A stretch of DNA of 64,000 nt, taken from assembly GCA_001599295.1 (NCBI GenBank), contig BCGN01000007.1, positions 260,433-324,432 on the forward strand. The letters run 5' to 3'. The position numbers and the translations under genes were made by a program. Below, one piece after another: positions 11,304 through 22,848 of this stretch (position 1 is the stretch's first letter; the number at the start of each line of letters is the position of its first letter). This stretch comes from Sporopachydermia quercuum. Taxonomy: Eukaryota; Ascomycota; Sporopachydermiomycetes; Sporopachydermiales; Sporopachydermiaceae. The notes below the pieces were generated by a model. It had not been told where the DNA came from. It worked only from the letters and a program-made list of their open reading frames with translations, and ran no database searches.

Positions 11304-13460
11304 TGTGATTATTTATCAATATGTCTTCTCTTGGTTATGTTATTTCTATTCCTGTTATNTTAGTATTCATTCACAACGCGACTCACTAAGAAATCGCCAG
11401 TTCCCGAGCGCCCAAACTATGCAATCTTGACCATGTAATAAAAAATAATAAGTAAAATTGTTATATCAAATACCAAATCTCAGCTATTGGTTTCATTTTC
11501 AATTAACCAATTCACCAATAACTACTTACTTCAGCTCTGTTCACCAATTGGTTACACTCCCTATGTTTCGTTTCCTTTGTTGAATTGAACGACNCAAAAA
11601 CAATCCTTTCAATATACTCTGGTTGAATGCTTCTAGAACAAATCCAACACAGTTGTTCTAATATAATTATAACAAATATATATATTAAACCTATCCCCAG
11701 TTTATATATAAATCAAATCACCTATCGAAATTATAAAATAATAAACAATGTAAAGAAGAGCCAGAGCAAACCTTAGACACAAAACCAGATTGTAGTGTAA
11801 TTTTTCGTCGAGTTGAGTTTCACTCAAATAATTCAAAACACGACACGCAATCACTGTTAGGTTGGAAAGCTGCAAGTAAGCAATCTAAAGTAGATTTTTC
11901 ACTATCGGATCCGATTTGGAAAATAAATTTTGTTTGGTTTATTTAAAATTATTCTACATCGATTACGCGATATGCCAATTTTGGGTTAACTTCCTTCATT
12001 GTTCTTTTGCATGGATGGAGATGAAGATTTTGAGAGCGTGCAAGTATGCGAGGGTAGGAAAAGAGGCTTAGAATACTGGGAAAACGGTTAAAAATTATAC
12101 TAGGAATTTGCAGAGAAAAATGGATAAATTATGAAAGGAGGTTGTGGCTATATTGAGTATTTAATGGATAGTATTTGGGGCCAAAAATAAAAGAATTGGC
12201 CTGAAGGATTGAAGAATTAGTAAAGGTAATTGACAGTTGACTCTGCTGAAGGGTAAAGGATGAAACACTTAAAGTTTTGTTGGAGTTCGAGTTTGACAAG
12301 TATATTTCCCAGAAAGGAAGTAGACCAGGAGGGGAGAATAATAAGGTTTCAGTTTAGTGAAGTAAGAATGAGTTAAGAGGTAAGAACCTAAGCCAAGGTA
12401 CAATTGTAGAGAGTTGGAGCTTAAAATTTAGTTTCTTTTAAAGTTGGAAACATTACATGTATACAATAAGTCGTTACCAATGCGGTAACAAACTAAAACT
12501 AGGTTGTTGAGTAGCATGAAAGTGCATGAAATATGCATGAAAGCGCATGATATTTTCTTCATAACGTTGATTATTGGAAATGAATGTTGCAGAAGCATTG
12601 TTATATAGATTAGAAAAAGATTATCATTTCTGTTACTGACTTGATTACAGAAAGAGTAAGAAAAGAATGATAAAAAAAGATTTGCATGTTGACGCACCAG
12701 AGTTGTAGGATAGGAGATTTTAGATTTGATGGAAACTTATGTTAGGTTAAATTAGGTTTGAAATGAGTTCACATCTGGTTTTTCCTCAGTACTACTGTCT
12801 CTTTGGCTGGTGATATTAATATTAGTGAGATTGATAACAGTTCACTTCTTCTGGAAAAGGGTACTGTTTTGATGATCCATAAGAATAACATCCTCGCGGT
12901 AAATATAGAAAGATTTGAAGGCATTGGGTTTTGTTAGAAGAGATCAAGAAGCAGTGAATAATAGATAACATTATTTAATTTGGCATCCCTTTTTGAGTGT
13001 ACTGTTTTGGAATTAATATTGAAATTTTAATCAGACTTGTTGGGGATCTTCCTTGTAGGGAGTAACTGCATGAAAATTGAACATCATCGCCTTTATTTGA
13101 AATGATACGGTAAGAAATAGCTACCACTATAAGCCTCTTTGAAAGGAAAGGAAATAATTCACCTGCTAACATTTCCCAAAGTATGGGGCGCAGTTAAGAA
13201 CCATGTCAATGGCCACTATCTTGGAAGCATAGCCATCTGAGGAACGTAGAAATTTTCATACAGATCCAATTAACAGTCAAAATCAGGATCTGGAAGGTCT
13301 ATAATTGGCATCTCATGGGGGCTTTATAACTTATTCTGAGAGCTCGTATGATATATTTTGATATATAACCTCTTCTTAATCCTTTGTACTTCGATTTAAA
13401 TTGAACAAGCAACTTCCGAATCAGTCAGATCATGCAATATTGCTTTTTGAGTGACAACAA
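11304..13460. other. Intergenic, ERG13 promoter side
   Basis: About 2.2 kb between the ERG13 start and the tRNA. From about 11990 to 12420 the + strand is purine- and G-rich (pyrimidine-rich on the ERG13 sense strand), 0.7-1.1 kb upstream of its ATG. A palindromic TATA-like run lies at 11701-11712. Frames at 12428-12697 and 12975-13172 have no recognisable content. I found no sterol-response motif I would trust. Confidence 0.5.
11701..11712 (-). promoter_or_regulatory. Possible TATA element of ERG13
   Basis: The palindrome TTTATATATAAA lies about 400 bases upstream of the ERG13 start codon. It matches a TATA box in either direction. The distance implies a long 5' leader if it is used. AT-rich DNA produces such runs by chance, so confidence is low. 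Confidence 0.25.
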
Positions 13461-13534
13461 GGTCTCTTGGCCCAGTTGGTTAAGGCACCGTGCTAATAAC
13501 GCGGGGATCAGNGGTTCGATCCCGCTAGAGACCA
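13461..13534 (+). tRNA. tRNA-Ile (anticodon AAT)
   Basis: A complete cloverleaf. The acceptor stem GGTCTCT pairs with AGAGACC, with discriminator A at 13534. The D arm reads GGCCCAGTTGGTTAAGGC. The anticodon stem CCGTG/CGCGG closes the loop CTAATAA, giving anticodon AAT (read as IAU), hence isoleucine. The T arm has the usual TTCGATC loop. There is no intron. The N at 13512 lies in the T stem opposite a G, so C is expected there. A T run at 13538-13542 is a fitting RNA polymerase III terminator. The tRNA is about 1.1 kb upstream of NOT1. Confidence 0.96.
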
Positions 13535-14645
13535 TTGTTTTTGGCACCAGGTTTTTTTTTCAAGTCCCTCTCAGAACCTCAAGAGATGATTGAGCATGGT
13601 TATTTGTACTCTTCTTTTCCTTCCAAACAACAACAATAATAATTATTGGTTTCAGCCTCAATAATATTTCTAATCAAACTATCGTACTGCTGTTTTACAG
13701 GCGTGTTCTCTCAATATGAATTACTGTAGGCATTTACAATCATTGCATACAGAGTCTTCCCTTTAAACTTGCCACTACCGCCCGTTTGGTCGCCCATTAC
13801 CCCTGGTATCATATATACACCAGAGACATAGTAGTTTTCCCCCAACAAACTCTATCAGTACTCAAGCAGTTTTCAGCACACCTGCCCTAATCCACCCTCG
13901 GGTTCCTCCTGCCTCCTTCCAGTTTCCCCAATGATTCCTCATCTTAATCTTCATCAGCAAAAAACTAGAAGAAATGACAGAAGACATATTCATTGACGAT
14001 GCACATCATCAAATTGACTCATCCTCGAACATGGATCTGCCTGTATACATCAAAGCATAATAGATATTACAACTTTTTGAACAAAAAATATTCAGATAAG
14101 AATGAACACTAAAAGTTTTCTTTGATTGATGTTTTTATTGATGTATGCTTTGTTTTTATAGATTGGTGATAGAAGACAGCGAAGCTAATAATAGGAAGAA
14201 CNATTGATACATACACAATAAGACTCTGAAAGAGAGATTTAAATAGAATAATTACTATTGTAATTCAATTGAATGAATTACTAAAGTCTAATTTACTGGC
14301 TTAATATTGTCAAATTCAATCAATTAGCTGGTTTAATAATCACATCGAGTCATAAGCAGCATAACTGTTAATACAATCGTCAGCGATCCAACCTCTGTTT
14401 GATTACACTCATTTAATCATTGTAACGATTTTCGAACCAATACCATTCTCTGTGGTGATTATTATATCGATAATTTAGTGGTTGAATGAATGATAAGACG
14501 TTGTACAAACAATAAAAGAATAATAACGAAAGGGAAACTACCAATCCTTTCTACCAACAAACTACTACTTTTATACCATTTATTTTCATACCAACAATCA
14601 ATAATCACTTCCCCATTCTAAACGCACATATATAACATTATTGAA
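13535..14645. other. Intergenic, NOT1 promoter
   Basis: About 1.1 kb between the tRNA and the NOT1 ATG. From about 13600 to 13950 the + strand is pyrimidine-rich (13861-13920 has 27 C and 8 G), followed by an AT-rich leader. There is no open frame that could supply the missing N-terminal part of NOT1. An in-frame stop lies at 14619-14621. Confidence 0.6.
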
Positions 14646-17600
14646 ATGGATATCAAATCACTTGATCCTGATGCGATTACTGCGTATCTTCATGATATGT
14701 TGGCAGCTGATCGCACTAGAGCTCCGTTAGCTGGGTCAATGATCTCAGAAACTGACATGACTGATAGGTTTGTCAGAGAGATTCAAGATTTTTCTTTAGC
14801 GCTTGAAGTAGCTTCAGAAGCAGCAAATGCTGGCTGGACTGGCTTTGACAAATTCTTATCGGAAAAATTAGCTGAATCATCCAGTAATGCGAATAGCAAT
14901 GATTCAGCTGATTCAACAGTTACTGCTGCTACTGCTGCTACTGCTGCTGATGGTAGTGCTGATGGTAGCGCTGATGGTAGTCGCCATACCAATGGTAATG
15001 CTAATGGCAATAATACTAATAATTCTACCACGAACTCTTCAAACGCTTCTATTCTTTTACAATTCTTGGATAGTAAAATAGCACCAGAACCGCAGCCTTC
15101 TTCTTCAACACCTCCTCCTAATTCAACATTATCTTTAGGTGTGGTTTATACGATCATACAGCATTTAGCTTCTCAAAGATTATCTCCACAAGATCTTGAC
15201 CAATTTAAAGATCTACAAACTCTTTGTCTACAAACATATCCTCGTTTGATCAACTTAGGCGCAGGGCATGATGCTGCAATTCTTTGTCATGAAGGATCAA
15301 ACGCTGGATTCTCTCCTGAAGTTGAACGTGAAATGAAGCTTTACTTTCAAAAAATGTATAATCGAGAAATTGAGATAAGGGATATAATTGCTATGTTGCA
15401 AGGTCTCAAAGATTCCGATTCTCCTCATGATCAAGATCTATTTGCATGTATGATTCATTCTTTGCTTGATGAGTATCGGTTTTTCCCTGAATATCCTATT
15501 GAAGCTTTAGCAGCTACTTCAGTTCTACTTGGTTCTTTGGTCTATTATAAACTTATACAAGGAACTGCTCTTAGTATTGCTTTAAGATACGTTCTTCAAG
15601 CTTGTCGACAACCTCCAGATAGTAATATGTTCAAGTTTGCTGTTCAAGCATTATATGCATTCAGACAACGATTACCTGAATTTCCTCATTATTGTGCTGC
15701 CCTAGTTGAGATTCCTGCTTTAGAAGCTCATCGGCCTATTTACTCTTTGCTACACGACGTTGTCGATGGTAAATTAGGTCCAGAAGGTGTTCAAGTTCGT
15801 AAGGAGAACCCTCCTGCCGCTTGCAAATTCAAATCCATTTCTGCAGGATCCATCAACTTCTCTTTCCCTGCTCAAGAAGCCCCCGCTGATAATATCAGAT
15901 CTAAAGTGTTATTCTTGTTAAATAACATGTCTCACGATAATCTTGTCTCCAGATGTGGCGAATTAAGAGAATCGTTAACTCCAAAGCATTTCGAATGGTT
16001 CGCTCGTTACTTAGTCGGTGAAAGAGCTCGTATAGAACCAAACTATCATGAACTATATGCAAGAGCTGTTTTAACATTAAATAATGCATCGTTAAGACAA
16101 CATGTACTTATTGTATCTTATACTTTGATTATTGAACTATTCAATAAAACAGATTTAGCTGAGAACCCTGGAGATAGAAACTGTTTGAAGAATTTAGGCT
16201 CTTGGCTGGGCTACATTACATTATCACAAGACCAACCTTTATTACATTCCAATTTTGCTATTAGAGAGCTTTTAGCTGAAGCAGTTTCTACCTCGTCGTT
16301 ACCAATCGTTCTACCATTTGTATGCAAAGTGCTCGATGGTGCTGCTAGATCTAAGATATTCAAGCCTCCTAACCCATGGACATTAGGTGTTTTATCAGTA
16401 TTGAAAGAGCTTTACGAAACAGCTCAGCTCAAGTTGAACTTGAAGTTTGAAATTGAGGTTCTATTCAATGAATTAGATATGGATTTGGCTGATGTGAACG
16501 CTTCTACGTTTATTGCTGATTCTACTGCACCGCAACCACCAGCAGGGACAACAGGCCTAAGCGCTGCTGCTGGAGCTGGTATTGGCGGAGGATTCTTACC
16601 AACAGGTGCACCTCTCCAAGGAGGCCAACAGCAAATCCCCGGGGCATCTAATTTAACTCCTAGCCTAGGATTGGTAAATATGAATAACAATCAGGTGGGA
16701 CCTCCAACAGGATTAACTAATATTCCACCCTCAGTTCTACAACAGAACCTACAACAGAATTTACACCAGCCATTACAACATGCCGCGCTTTCGGGCAATG
16801 CTACTGGCACAGGTGCAGTAGGCACATCAGTGCTTGGCCCTGAAGCTCGCTTGGCTACTGGCATGAAGAATCTTGCCTTGAATCCTCAAACGCAAGCCCC
16901 GAGCCAACAACAGTTAGAGTCCTTGGTGCAGGAAAATCTCTCAGAGGCTAACGTGCACCCCGAACTCCGGAAACTGGTGAATATGGCCTTTGAGAAAGCG
17001 GTTAGAGAGATTCTACCACCTGCTGTTGAGCGATCAGTGAGTATTGCAGTTGTAGCAGCTAAAACTCTGGTATTGAAAGATTACGCTACAGAAGCTCGGC
17101 CTGGGGATCTGAAGGCTGCTGCAGTTGCCACAGTCCGCAGTTTCGCGGAAGGACTCACTTTGGCTACCTGTAAAGATCCTCTACGCGAGAATGTCACCAG
17201 TAATCTCAGGGCCTTACTGGCGTCAGCAGATATTCCTCCTACCGCTGTGCCTGCCGATGAATTATCAATGGCCGTAAACGATGGCTTGGATGCTGCATGC
17301 GCTATAATCAATAGAGCAGCTATGGAGAAGGCCGTTCAAGAAATGGAAGAACAATTGGCCCCAGCTTTACTTCTACGGGCTAGATACCAAGAAAGTCATC
17401 CTACACAGCCTTTCTTTTCTCCTCAGCTGTCAAATACCCCTTTACAACTACCTGAACCTTTGGGATTACGTCTTGGTGGTGTAACTCCTCAACAGAATGG
17501 ATTATATGAATCACTGGCTGCTAGAAGACCCTTTTCTAGCTTACCAGGCACTAATACTATGCCCTTTGTCGGTCAAGATGCAGTTAAACAGATGAGAGGT

Positions 17601-20081
17601 GGGATTTCACAAGCTGGTAACGCAGGAGACCCAATTCAAGTTCAACTACAGCAATTCCTTGATCTTCTGGTTAAAATACTTGCGGAAGCCAACGAGAATC
17701 CTTCTGGTGGTCCTTCTGGTGGATCTGTTTCTGCGCCAGAGAAAATCAATATCGTTTTGAGCCAGATGCTTGAATTCATTGTCAGAAGCGTTCAAAAAGA
17801 TGCCCTGGCCCTGAAAATTGCACAAGTTGCTATCAACTACTTATTTACTGGTGCTGACACTTCATTGGCCAGAGACACGTTTGCCGTGCTATTAGAAAAA
17901 CTATGTGCTNTCTCCAGCCATACAGCCAGAGAAGTAGTATATTGGCTTGTGCACTCTGACGATGAGAGGAAGTTCAACGTTCCGGCGGTTACTGAATTAA
18001 TGAAATGTGGTTTGATTGCTGCTGGGGACTTGGATTCCGGCTTATCTTCAGCCGTAAGTAATAAATCCCAACCAGCAATTGAATTTGCTGTTGCGCTGAT
18101 CAAAACTACTGTATTAGCAGAGAAACCTCAAGCTTTACGGGCAGAATTTGCCTTAACGATCCAAGCTTTGGCCCAGGTCTGTAAAGAGGAAAAAGACCAG
18201 ACCGTTTTCAGTGGCGCCCGGGATTTGCTTACAGCTCTTGAAACGGCTCCTCAAGGCCGTTCTATCAGTGAACAGTTGACATATGTATTTGCTGAATGGA
18301 TGAAGTTAGAGCAACAGGAACAACAGCCAGGACAACAGCAACAACATCAAAGAGGCTCTGCATCCTCAGAAAGGCTCCAAAAAGTATTCATCTTCCAATT
18401 AGGTGAACAGGGGATTCTCAGCAAGCCCGAATTGCTTGCTCAGTTCATTTGCTCAAGTATTGAAACCGCTATTGCTACATTCAAACGTAATGATGGCCAA
18501 GAAGCATACACGGGTGTAAATGCTTTAGCAGATTTGATGTACGCTATACTACAAGCTGATGAGCGTAATGAAAACAAGAAAATCGAAGGTGAAGCTGATG
18601 CTGATTCTAGTAGTTCTCAGAAGAATGGCAACAGCCAATCAGATGGTCAAGCAGGTAACCATGACAATATCGACAAGAATAATAGAAAGAGCTACGGAAG
18701 TCTCCTTCACCAGATTCTTTCTGTCGTTGTCTTAGTCTTAGCAAGAGATCACGAGGATTTAGGTAACGAGTTCAATGAAAAGCCTTATCAACAGTTATTC
18801 TTACGACTACTATCCAAATGGGAAGATAAACCCAGTAGTGATTTAGAAGCTCAAGATGTATTGAGTGTTATTCTAAGAGTCCTTTTAGCGTTACAGCCTC
18901 AAGNCTTCCCTGGTTTTACATTTGCATGGATTACAATTCTCAGCCATAAGAGTTTCTTACCTAGGATTATGGAGACGGAAACTCTTTGGAACGACTATGT
19001 TGAATTGCTAGTTGCATTATTACAATTCTTAGATTTATGTGCTAGCGAGAAAGACGATTCTGGCATTGTTAGTGTTTTGGTTAAAGGCACAACTAGAGTG
19101 TTTTTGTTATTACTTCATGATTGTCCAGAGATTCTAGTTAAATTCCATTATAAACTATGCTGTGCAGTTCCTGGAGCATTTATTCAACTGAGAAATATAA
19201 TTCTTACTGCATTCCCAAGTCATATGGTTATTCCTGATCCATTTGCCTCAGGATTGAAAGTTGACAGACTTGAAGAAATAGGGCAAAAGCCACCAATTGG
19301 AACTGATCCTGGTGATGATTTACAACGATTGGGGCTCCGAGAATTAGTTGATATGTATCTTAAGAGTCCTAATAACAGTATCGTCAAGAACATATCGTTA
19401 GGAATGTCTTTAACAGAGCCAAAAGCAAGTCCTGGCATTGGATATGAGGAAGTTACCATTGATGTTGTTGCAGCTAATGCATTAGTTTTATATTTAGGTA
19501 TCTCTGCTATTGCAAGTACGGACGATAAAACCAAGAATCCTCCAACATCAGTTCAATTCAATCAACGGGCTCCTCAAGTGCAACTGCTAGCTTCATTGAT
19601 TCAAGAAATCAACGTGGAAGGTCAGTACCAAATTTTGAATGCTATTGCCAACCAATTAAGATATCCCAATGCTCATACTCATTTCTTCAGTTGTGTTGTA
19701 TTACTGTTCTTTGGCTCTCAGTCATTATGGGGGTCTCGCAAACAAGCAATTCAGCAATTGATTACTAGAGTTTTGCTCGAGAGAGTTATGAGCAACAGAC
19801 CTCATCCATGGGGATTATTGATCACATTCACAGAGTTATTGAAGAATCCCGAATACAACGTTTCAGGGTTACCGTTCATTCGTATTTCTCCTGAAATTGA
19901 AAAAGTATTTTCACTACTATTGAAACATATTGGTAATTTCAATGTTAAAAAGGCGTCATTGTCACAGGAATCATCACCAACTAATAGTGCTAGCAGTACT
20001 GCTGCTAACACTACTGCTACCAATGCCAATGCTGCTACTGATACTGTGTCAAGCTCAACATCAGGTAGTGGTTGGAGATAG
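14646..20081 (+). CDS. CDC39: CCR4-NOT scaffold subunit NOT1 (short N-terminus)
   Basis: An 1811-residue scaffold of the CCR4-NOT complex, which joins the POP2/CCR4 deadenylases to the NOT module in mRNA decay and transcription. Regions in order: helical HEAT region about 165-390 (LINLGAGHDAAILC), the MIF4G domain that binds CAF1/POP2 about 410-620 (ending near KIFKPPNPWTLGVL), a Gly/Gln/Asn-rich linker about 620-760, DUF3819 (CAF40-binding) about 770-920, and the C-terminal NOT-module domain about 1350-1780 (FPGFTFAWITILSH, NRPHPWGLLITFTELL). The protein starts about 60 residues before GWTGFDKFLSEKL, which in S. cerevisiae Not1 lies roughly 500-560 residues in, so the usual N-terminal domain is absent. 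An in-frame stop 25 bases upstream fixes the start unless an unseen exon exists. CDC50 follows on the same strand, as in S. cerevisiae. Confidence 0.95.
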   Translation: MDIKSLDPDAITAYLHDMLAADRTRAPLAGSMISETDMTDRFVREIQDFSLALEVASEAANAGWTGFDKFLSEKLAESSSNANSNDSADSTVTAATAATAADGSADGSADGSRHTNGNANGNNTNNSTTNSSNASILLQFLDSKIAPEPQPSSSTPPPNSTLSLGVVYTIIQHLASQRLSPQDLDQFKDLQTLCLQTYPRLINLGAGHDAAILCHEGSNAGFSPEVEREMKLYFQKMYNREIEIRDIIAMLQGLKDSDSPHDQDLFACMIHSLLDEYRFFPEYPIEALAATSVLLGSLVYYKLIQGTALSIALRYVLQACRQPPDSNMFKFAVQALYAFRQRLPEFPHYCAALVEIPALEAHRPIYSLLHDVVDGKLGPEGVQVRKENPPAACKFKSISAGSINFSFPAQEAPADNIRSKVLFLLNNMSHDNLVSRCGELRESLTPKHFEWFARYLVGERARIEPNYHELYARAVLTLNNASLRQHVLIVSYTLIIELFNKTDLAENPGDRNCLKNLGSWLGYITLSQDQPLLHSNFAIRELLAEAVSTSSLPIVLPFVCKVLDGAARSKIFKPPNPWTLGVLSVLKELYETAQLKLNLKFEIEVLFNELDMDLADVNASTFIADSTAPQPPAGTTGLSAAAGAGIGGGFLPTGAPLQGGQQQIPGASNLTPSLGLVNMNNNQVGPPTGLTNIPPSVLQQNLQQNLHQPLQHAALSGNATGTGAVGTSVLGPEARLATGMKNLALNPQTQAPSQQQLESLVQENLSEANVHPELRKLVNMAFEKAVREILPPAVERSVSIAVVAAKTLVLKDYATEARPGDLKAAAVATVRSFAEGLTLATCKDPLRENVTSNLRALLASADIPPTAVPADELSMAVNDGLDAACAIINRAAMEKAVQEMEEQLAPALLLRARYQESHPTQPFFSPQLSNTPLQLPEPLGLRLGGVTPQQNGLYESLAARRPFSSLPGTNTMPFVGQDAVKQMRGGISQAGNAGDPIQVQLQQFLDLLVKILAEANENPSGGPSGGSVSAPEKINIVLSQMLEFIVRSVQKDALALKIAQVAINYLFTGADTSLARDTFAVLLEKLCAXSSHTAREVVYWLVHSDDERKFNVPAVTELMKCGLIAAGDLDSGLSSAVSNKSQPAIEFAVALIKTTVLAEKPQALRAEFALTIQALAQVCKEEKDQTVFSGARDLLTALETAPQGRSISEQLTYVFAEWMKLEQQEQQPGQQQQHQRGSASSERLQKVFIFQLGEQGILSKPELLAQFICSSIETAIATFKRNDGQEAYTGVNALADLMYAILQADERNENKKIEGEADADSSSSQKNGNSQSDGQAGNHDNIDKNNRKSYGSLLHQILSVVVLVLARDHEDLGNEFNEKPYQQLFLRLLSKWEDKPSSDLEAQDVLSVILRVLLALQPQXFPGFTFAWITILSHKSFLPRIMETETLWNDYVELLVALLQFLDLCASEKDDSGIVSVLVKGTTRVFLLLLHDCPEILVKFHYKLCCAVPGAFIQLRNIILTAFPSHMVIPDPFASGLKVDRLEEIGQKPPIGTDPGDDLQRLGLRELVDMYLKSPNNSIVKNISLGMSLTEPKASPGIGYEEVTIDVVAANALVLYLGISAIASTDDKTKNPPTSVQFNQRAPQVQLLASLIQEINVEGQYQILNAIANQLRYPNAHTHFFSCVVLLFFGSQSLWGSRKQAIQQLITRVLLERVMSNRPHPWGLLITFTELLKNPEYNVSGLPFIRISPEIEKVFSLLLKHIGNFNVKKASLSQESSPTNSASSTAANTTATNANAATDTVSSSTSGSGWR

Positions 20082-21325
20082 GAGGCATTGAGTAGCACTG
20101 GGTTGAATAAAGACACGAAACTCTGATCTTTTGGGTCTGTTGGTGTTCGTGTTTCTGTTTCAACTATATATTTTTGTTTTGATGATTATATAAATTATTC
20201 CAATCATCCTCATTGGGATGGGATCCTCAATTATAAGATCCTCATGTATTATAGATGTTTATGCATTACCCCATAGCTAATGTTTTATGTATGCTAATGA
20301 ATTGAATTTTGATGTTTATCCTTTTATCATTTAGTACAATTGGAAGCAATGGAGAAGTAAGCCTCTCTACAATGCATTTNGCAATGATGGTTCACCTGCA
20401 GGATCTTGTGATCGAAGCTCTCTTAATTCTCAGCATGAATGAATGTTACTTCCAACATCTGGTATCATTATTGCATTCTCATTATTATTACCTTTTTTAT
20501 TATTACACGTACCATCTTTCCATTCAAGCGGAGGNGCTTAGCCGCCANTCCATCAAGTAGCCTTTTCAATGTCACATGATCTTCNTCCTTTATTACCCTG
20601 TGGGTCTCCAGAACAACCCCTCATTATTTCCATTATTACCTGGACCCCCACCCGTCTCTTGCATTGCCCCTGCGTCTGAGCCTCAAGTCTTTTTCCACCC
20701 CTNAAGTCTAATGAACATTAATTGATTACAACTAGCAATCTCCCATATATAATTTGTATGTATAGTGGTTTGCTGTTGTACTGATCTGTTTTATGTTCAA
20801 TCCAGGACCAACAGAATAGTCACTGGAAGTTACTATTATAGGGTAGTTTTTCTGTAGGTAGAAAGTCTTCTTGGAGCTTGATTGCTTTTCTTATTGTTTA
20901 AAGGNAAAGAAAAGAAAGAAACAAGACGCTATAATAGGTTGATTGTGGTGAAGATAGCATATAATAGACTCAGACAGACAAGATAGGATACGATAGATCC
21001 TTTTAGTTGAGAAAGAGCTGATTGCAGTAGAATAAACTACTAATAGTTGGATATATGCAGAAATTCACACAACTAGGCTGAAAGAAAGAAGATACGAATT
21101 GGAACAGAAAATTACTATCTACAGTGCAGGTTATTTATATTGTAGTTGGAAGGTACCAAGAAGTACATTATTTTTCCGTTTACATATAAATATATGAATA
21201 AGCTCGGTGCTCTGTCATTGGTTACCAGCATATAATTGAATTCAGCGCAACACTAATTCAATTGCTATTCNTTCAATTATTTTATCATCTAGAGGAGATA
21301 TAAGTAACCAAACTGGGATATAAAA
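20082..21325. other. Intergenic, NOT1 3' end and CDC50 promoter
   Basis: About 1.2 kb. The first part is the NOT1 3' end. A C/T-rich stretch at about 20580-20705 carries three CCCCT motifs (listed separately). From about 20880 to 21130 the + strand is A/G-rich, as expected of a 5' leader. No gene seen. Confidence 0.5.
20617..20702. promoter_or_regulatory. Cluster of three CCCCT (STRE-like) motifs
   Basis: CCCCT occurs at 20617-20621, 20667-20671 and 20698-20702, all on the + strand, 620-710 bases upstream of the CDC50 start. In S. cerevisiae CCCCT is the stress-response element bound by Msn2/Msn4. Whether this yeast uses it here is inference. The whole stretch is C-rich, which raises the chance expectation. 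Confidence 0.35.
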
Positions 21326-22848
21326 ATGCAATTGAGATTTAGAAAACGAAGATCTGAAGACAGCGATTTTCAAGTTGATAACGACAATGAAGAAGTGAAA
21401 TCAAGAAGACCACCAAGTATGTATTGAAAGCGTTTAAAGTGTTGATGTGCAGAATGGCGCGTCGTTGATATCTACGATTTTATTTGTCTTTTGGAAAGGA
21501 AACTGGACAAAAGACCCTCTGTTTAAATACCTTTTGGATAATGCAGTATATTGCTGTGGATTGTTACTACTAGTTGGGGTATCTTTCATTCACCTTCAAC
21601 AGAATATATCAGAATATATTCTCTGCTCTTATGATACTAACTAACAATTTATAGATACTGCTTTCCGGCAACAAAGGTTGAAAGCATGGCAGTAAGTATA
21701 TCGCGTCGTCTACTAGCACTTTTGCTGCATGTAGTATGACATTCTAGTCGTGTGAGCCGTTAACTGCTGTTGAGGTTTCCCAACAAAAATATCACTTTAC
21801 TAACGTCATTAGACCTATTCTCACACCTAAAACCACCATACTATTCCTATCAGTCATCACTATTATATTCGCTCCTTTAGGAATAGCACTTTTATTTGCT
21901 GCCCTTCATGTTCAGGAAGTAGTGATTGATTACTCTGACTGTGGGGAACTAGCATCGTCAACTCTTGATCAAATACCTTCAAAATACGTGTCCCTCCATT
22001 TCAAAACCTCATTACCTAATTCATATGCTCAACCCCAATGGAGAGTTCAAGAAGCAGATGATACTCAAGTCTGCCAAATAGTGTTTTCAGTGCCAAACGA
22101 TCTACAGCCTCCAATTTTCTTATACTATAAACTTACTAATTTCTATCAAAACCAACGAAACTACGTGAAATCTTTTGATTGGAGTCAATTGGAAGGAAAA
22201 GCTGTTTCTGCTGGTTCTCTCAGTGGTGATTGTTCGCCGATTCGTACTGATTCTGAAGGAAAACCATATTATCCTTGTGGGCTGATCGCTAATTCCTTAT
22301 TCAATGACACTTTCTCATCTGCAGTTTTATTAAACCCTGCTGAAAGCTCAGCAAGAAATGAAACCTACGAGTTAAGTGAAAATGGGATTTCTTGGACATC
22401 AGATAAATCTCGTTTTGGTAAAACTAGCTATGACCCTTCAGAGATAGTTCCTCCACCTAACTGGGTCAACATGTATCCTGATGGTTACACAGAAGAAAAT
22501 TTACCTGATTTAAGTGAATGGGAGCCTTTTCAGAATTGGATGAGAACAGCTGGATTACCGTCATTTTATAAATTAGCTAAGAAGAATTCAACAGCTGTAA
22601 TGACTCAAGGAACGTATCAAATTGATATTGGATTGAACTATCCTACCAGTATATTTGGCGGAAGTAAATCTTTGGTGCTATCAACGAATTCTGTTATAGG
22701 AGGTAGAAATATGGCATTAGCTATTTGCTATCTTGTGATTGCGGGTGTTAGTGTAGCCCTAGTGATATTCTTCCTTGTGAAGCATATCATATCACCGAGG
22801 AAACTAGGTGATCATAGTTACTTAACTTTTGGTGCTGGAGAGTCATAG
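21326..22848 (+). CDS. CDC50: Phospholipid flippase accessory subunit, Cdc50/Lem3 family
   Basis: Noncatalytic partner of P4-ATPases (Drs2 type), needed for their ER exit and for moving aminophospholipids to the cytosolic leaflet. Three exons: 21326-21416, 21655-21691 (only 37 nt) and 21813-22848, giving 387 residues. Donors are GTATGT and GTAAGT; both introns have TACTAAC branch sites (near 21634 and 21798) and TAG acceptors. Splicing assembles the family signature NTAFRQQRLKAWQ followed by PILTPK. Two membrane spans (ILFLSVITIIFAPLGIALLF near the N-terminus and ALAICYLVIAGVSVALVIFF near the C-terminus) flank a cysteine-containing lumenal domain with several N-x-S/T sites. Its position right after NOT1 on the same strand matches CDC39-CDC50 in S. 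cerevisiae and favours CDC50 over LEM3. Confidence 0.93.

Noticed and set aside
16960-17100. CUG-Ser genetic code
   Set aside because: CTG codons in NOT1 and other genes align with Leu, Ile or Val in relatives, not Ser, so the standard code fits.
21447-21644. 65-codon frame between CDC50 exons
   Set aside because: It lies inside the first intron, which has good donor, branch and acceptor sites; exon 2 restores the conserved NTAFRQQRL motif.
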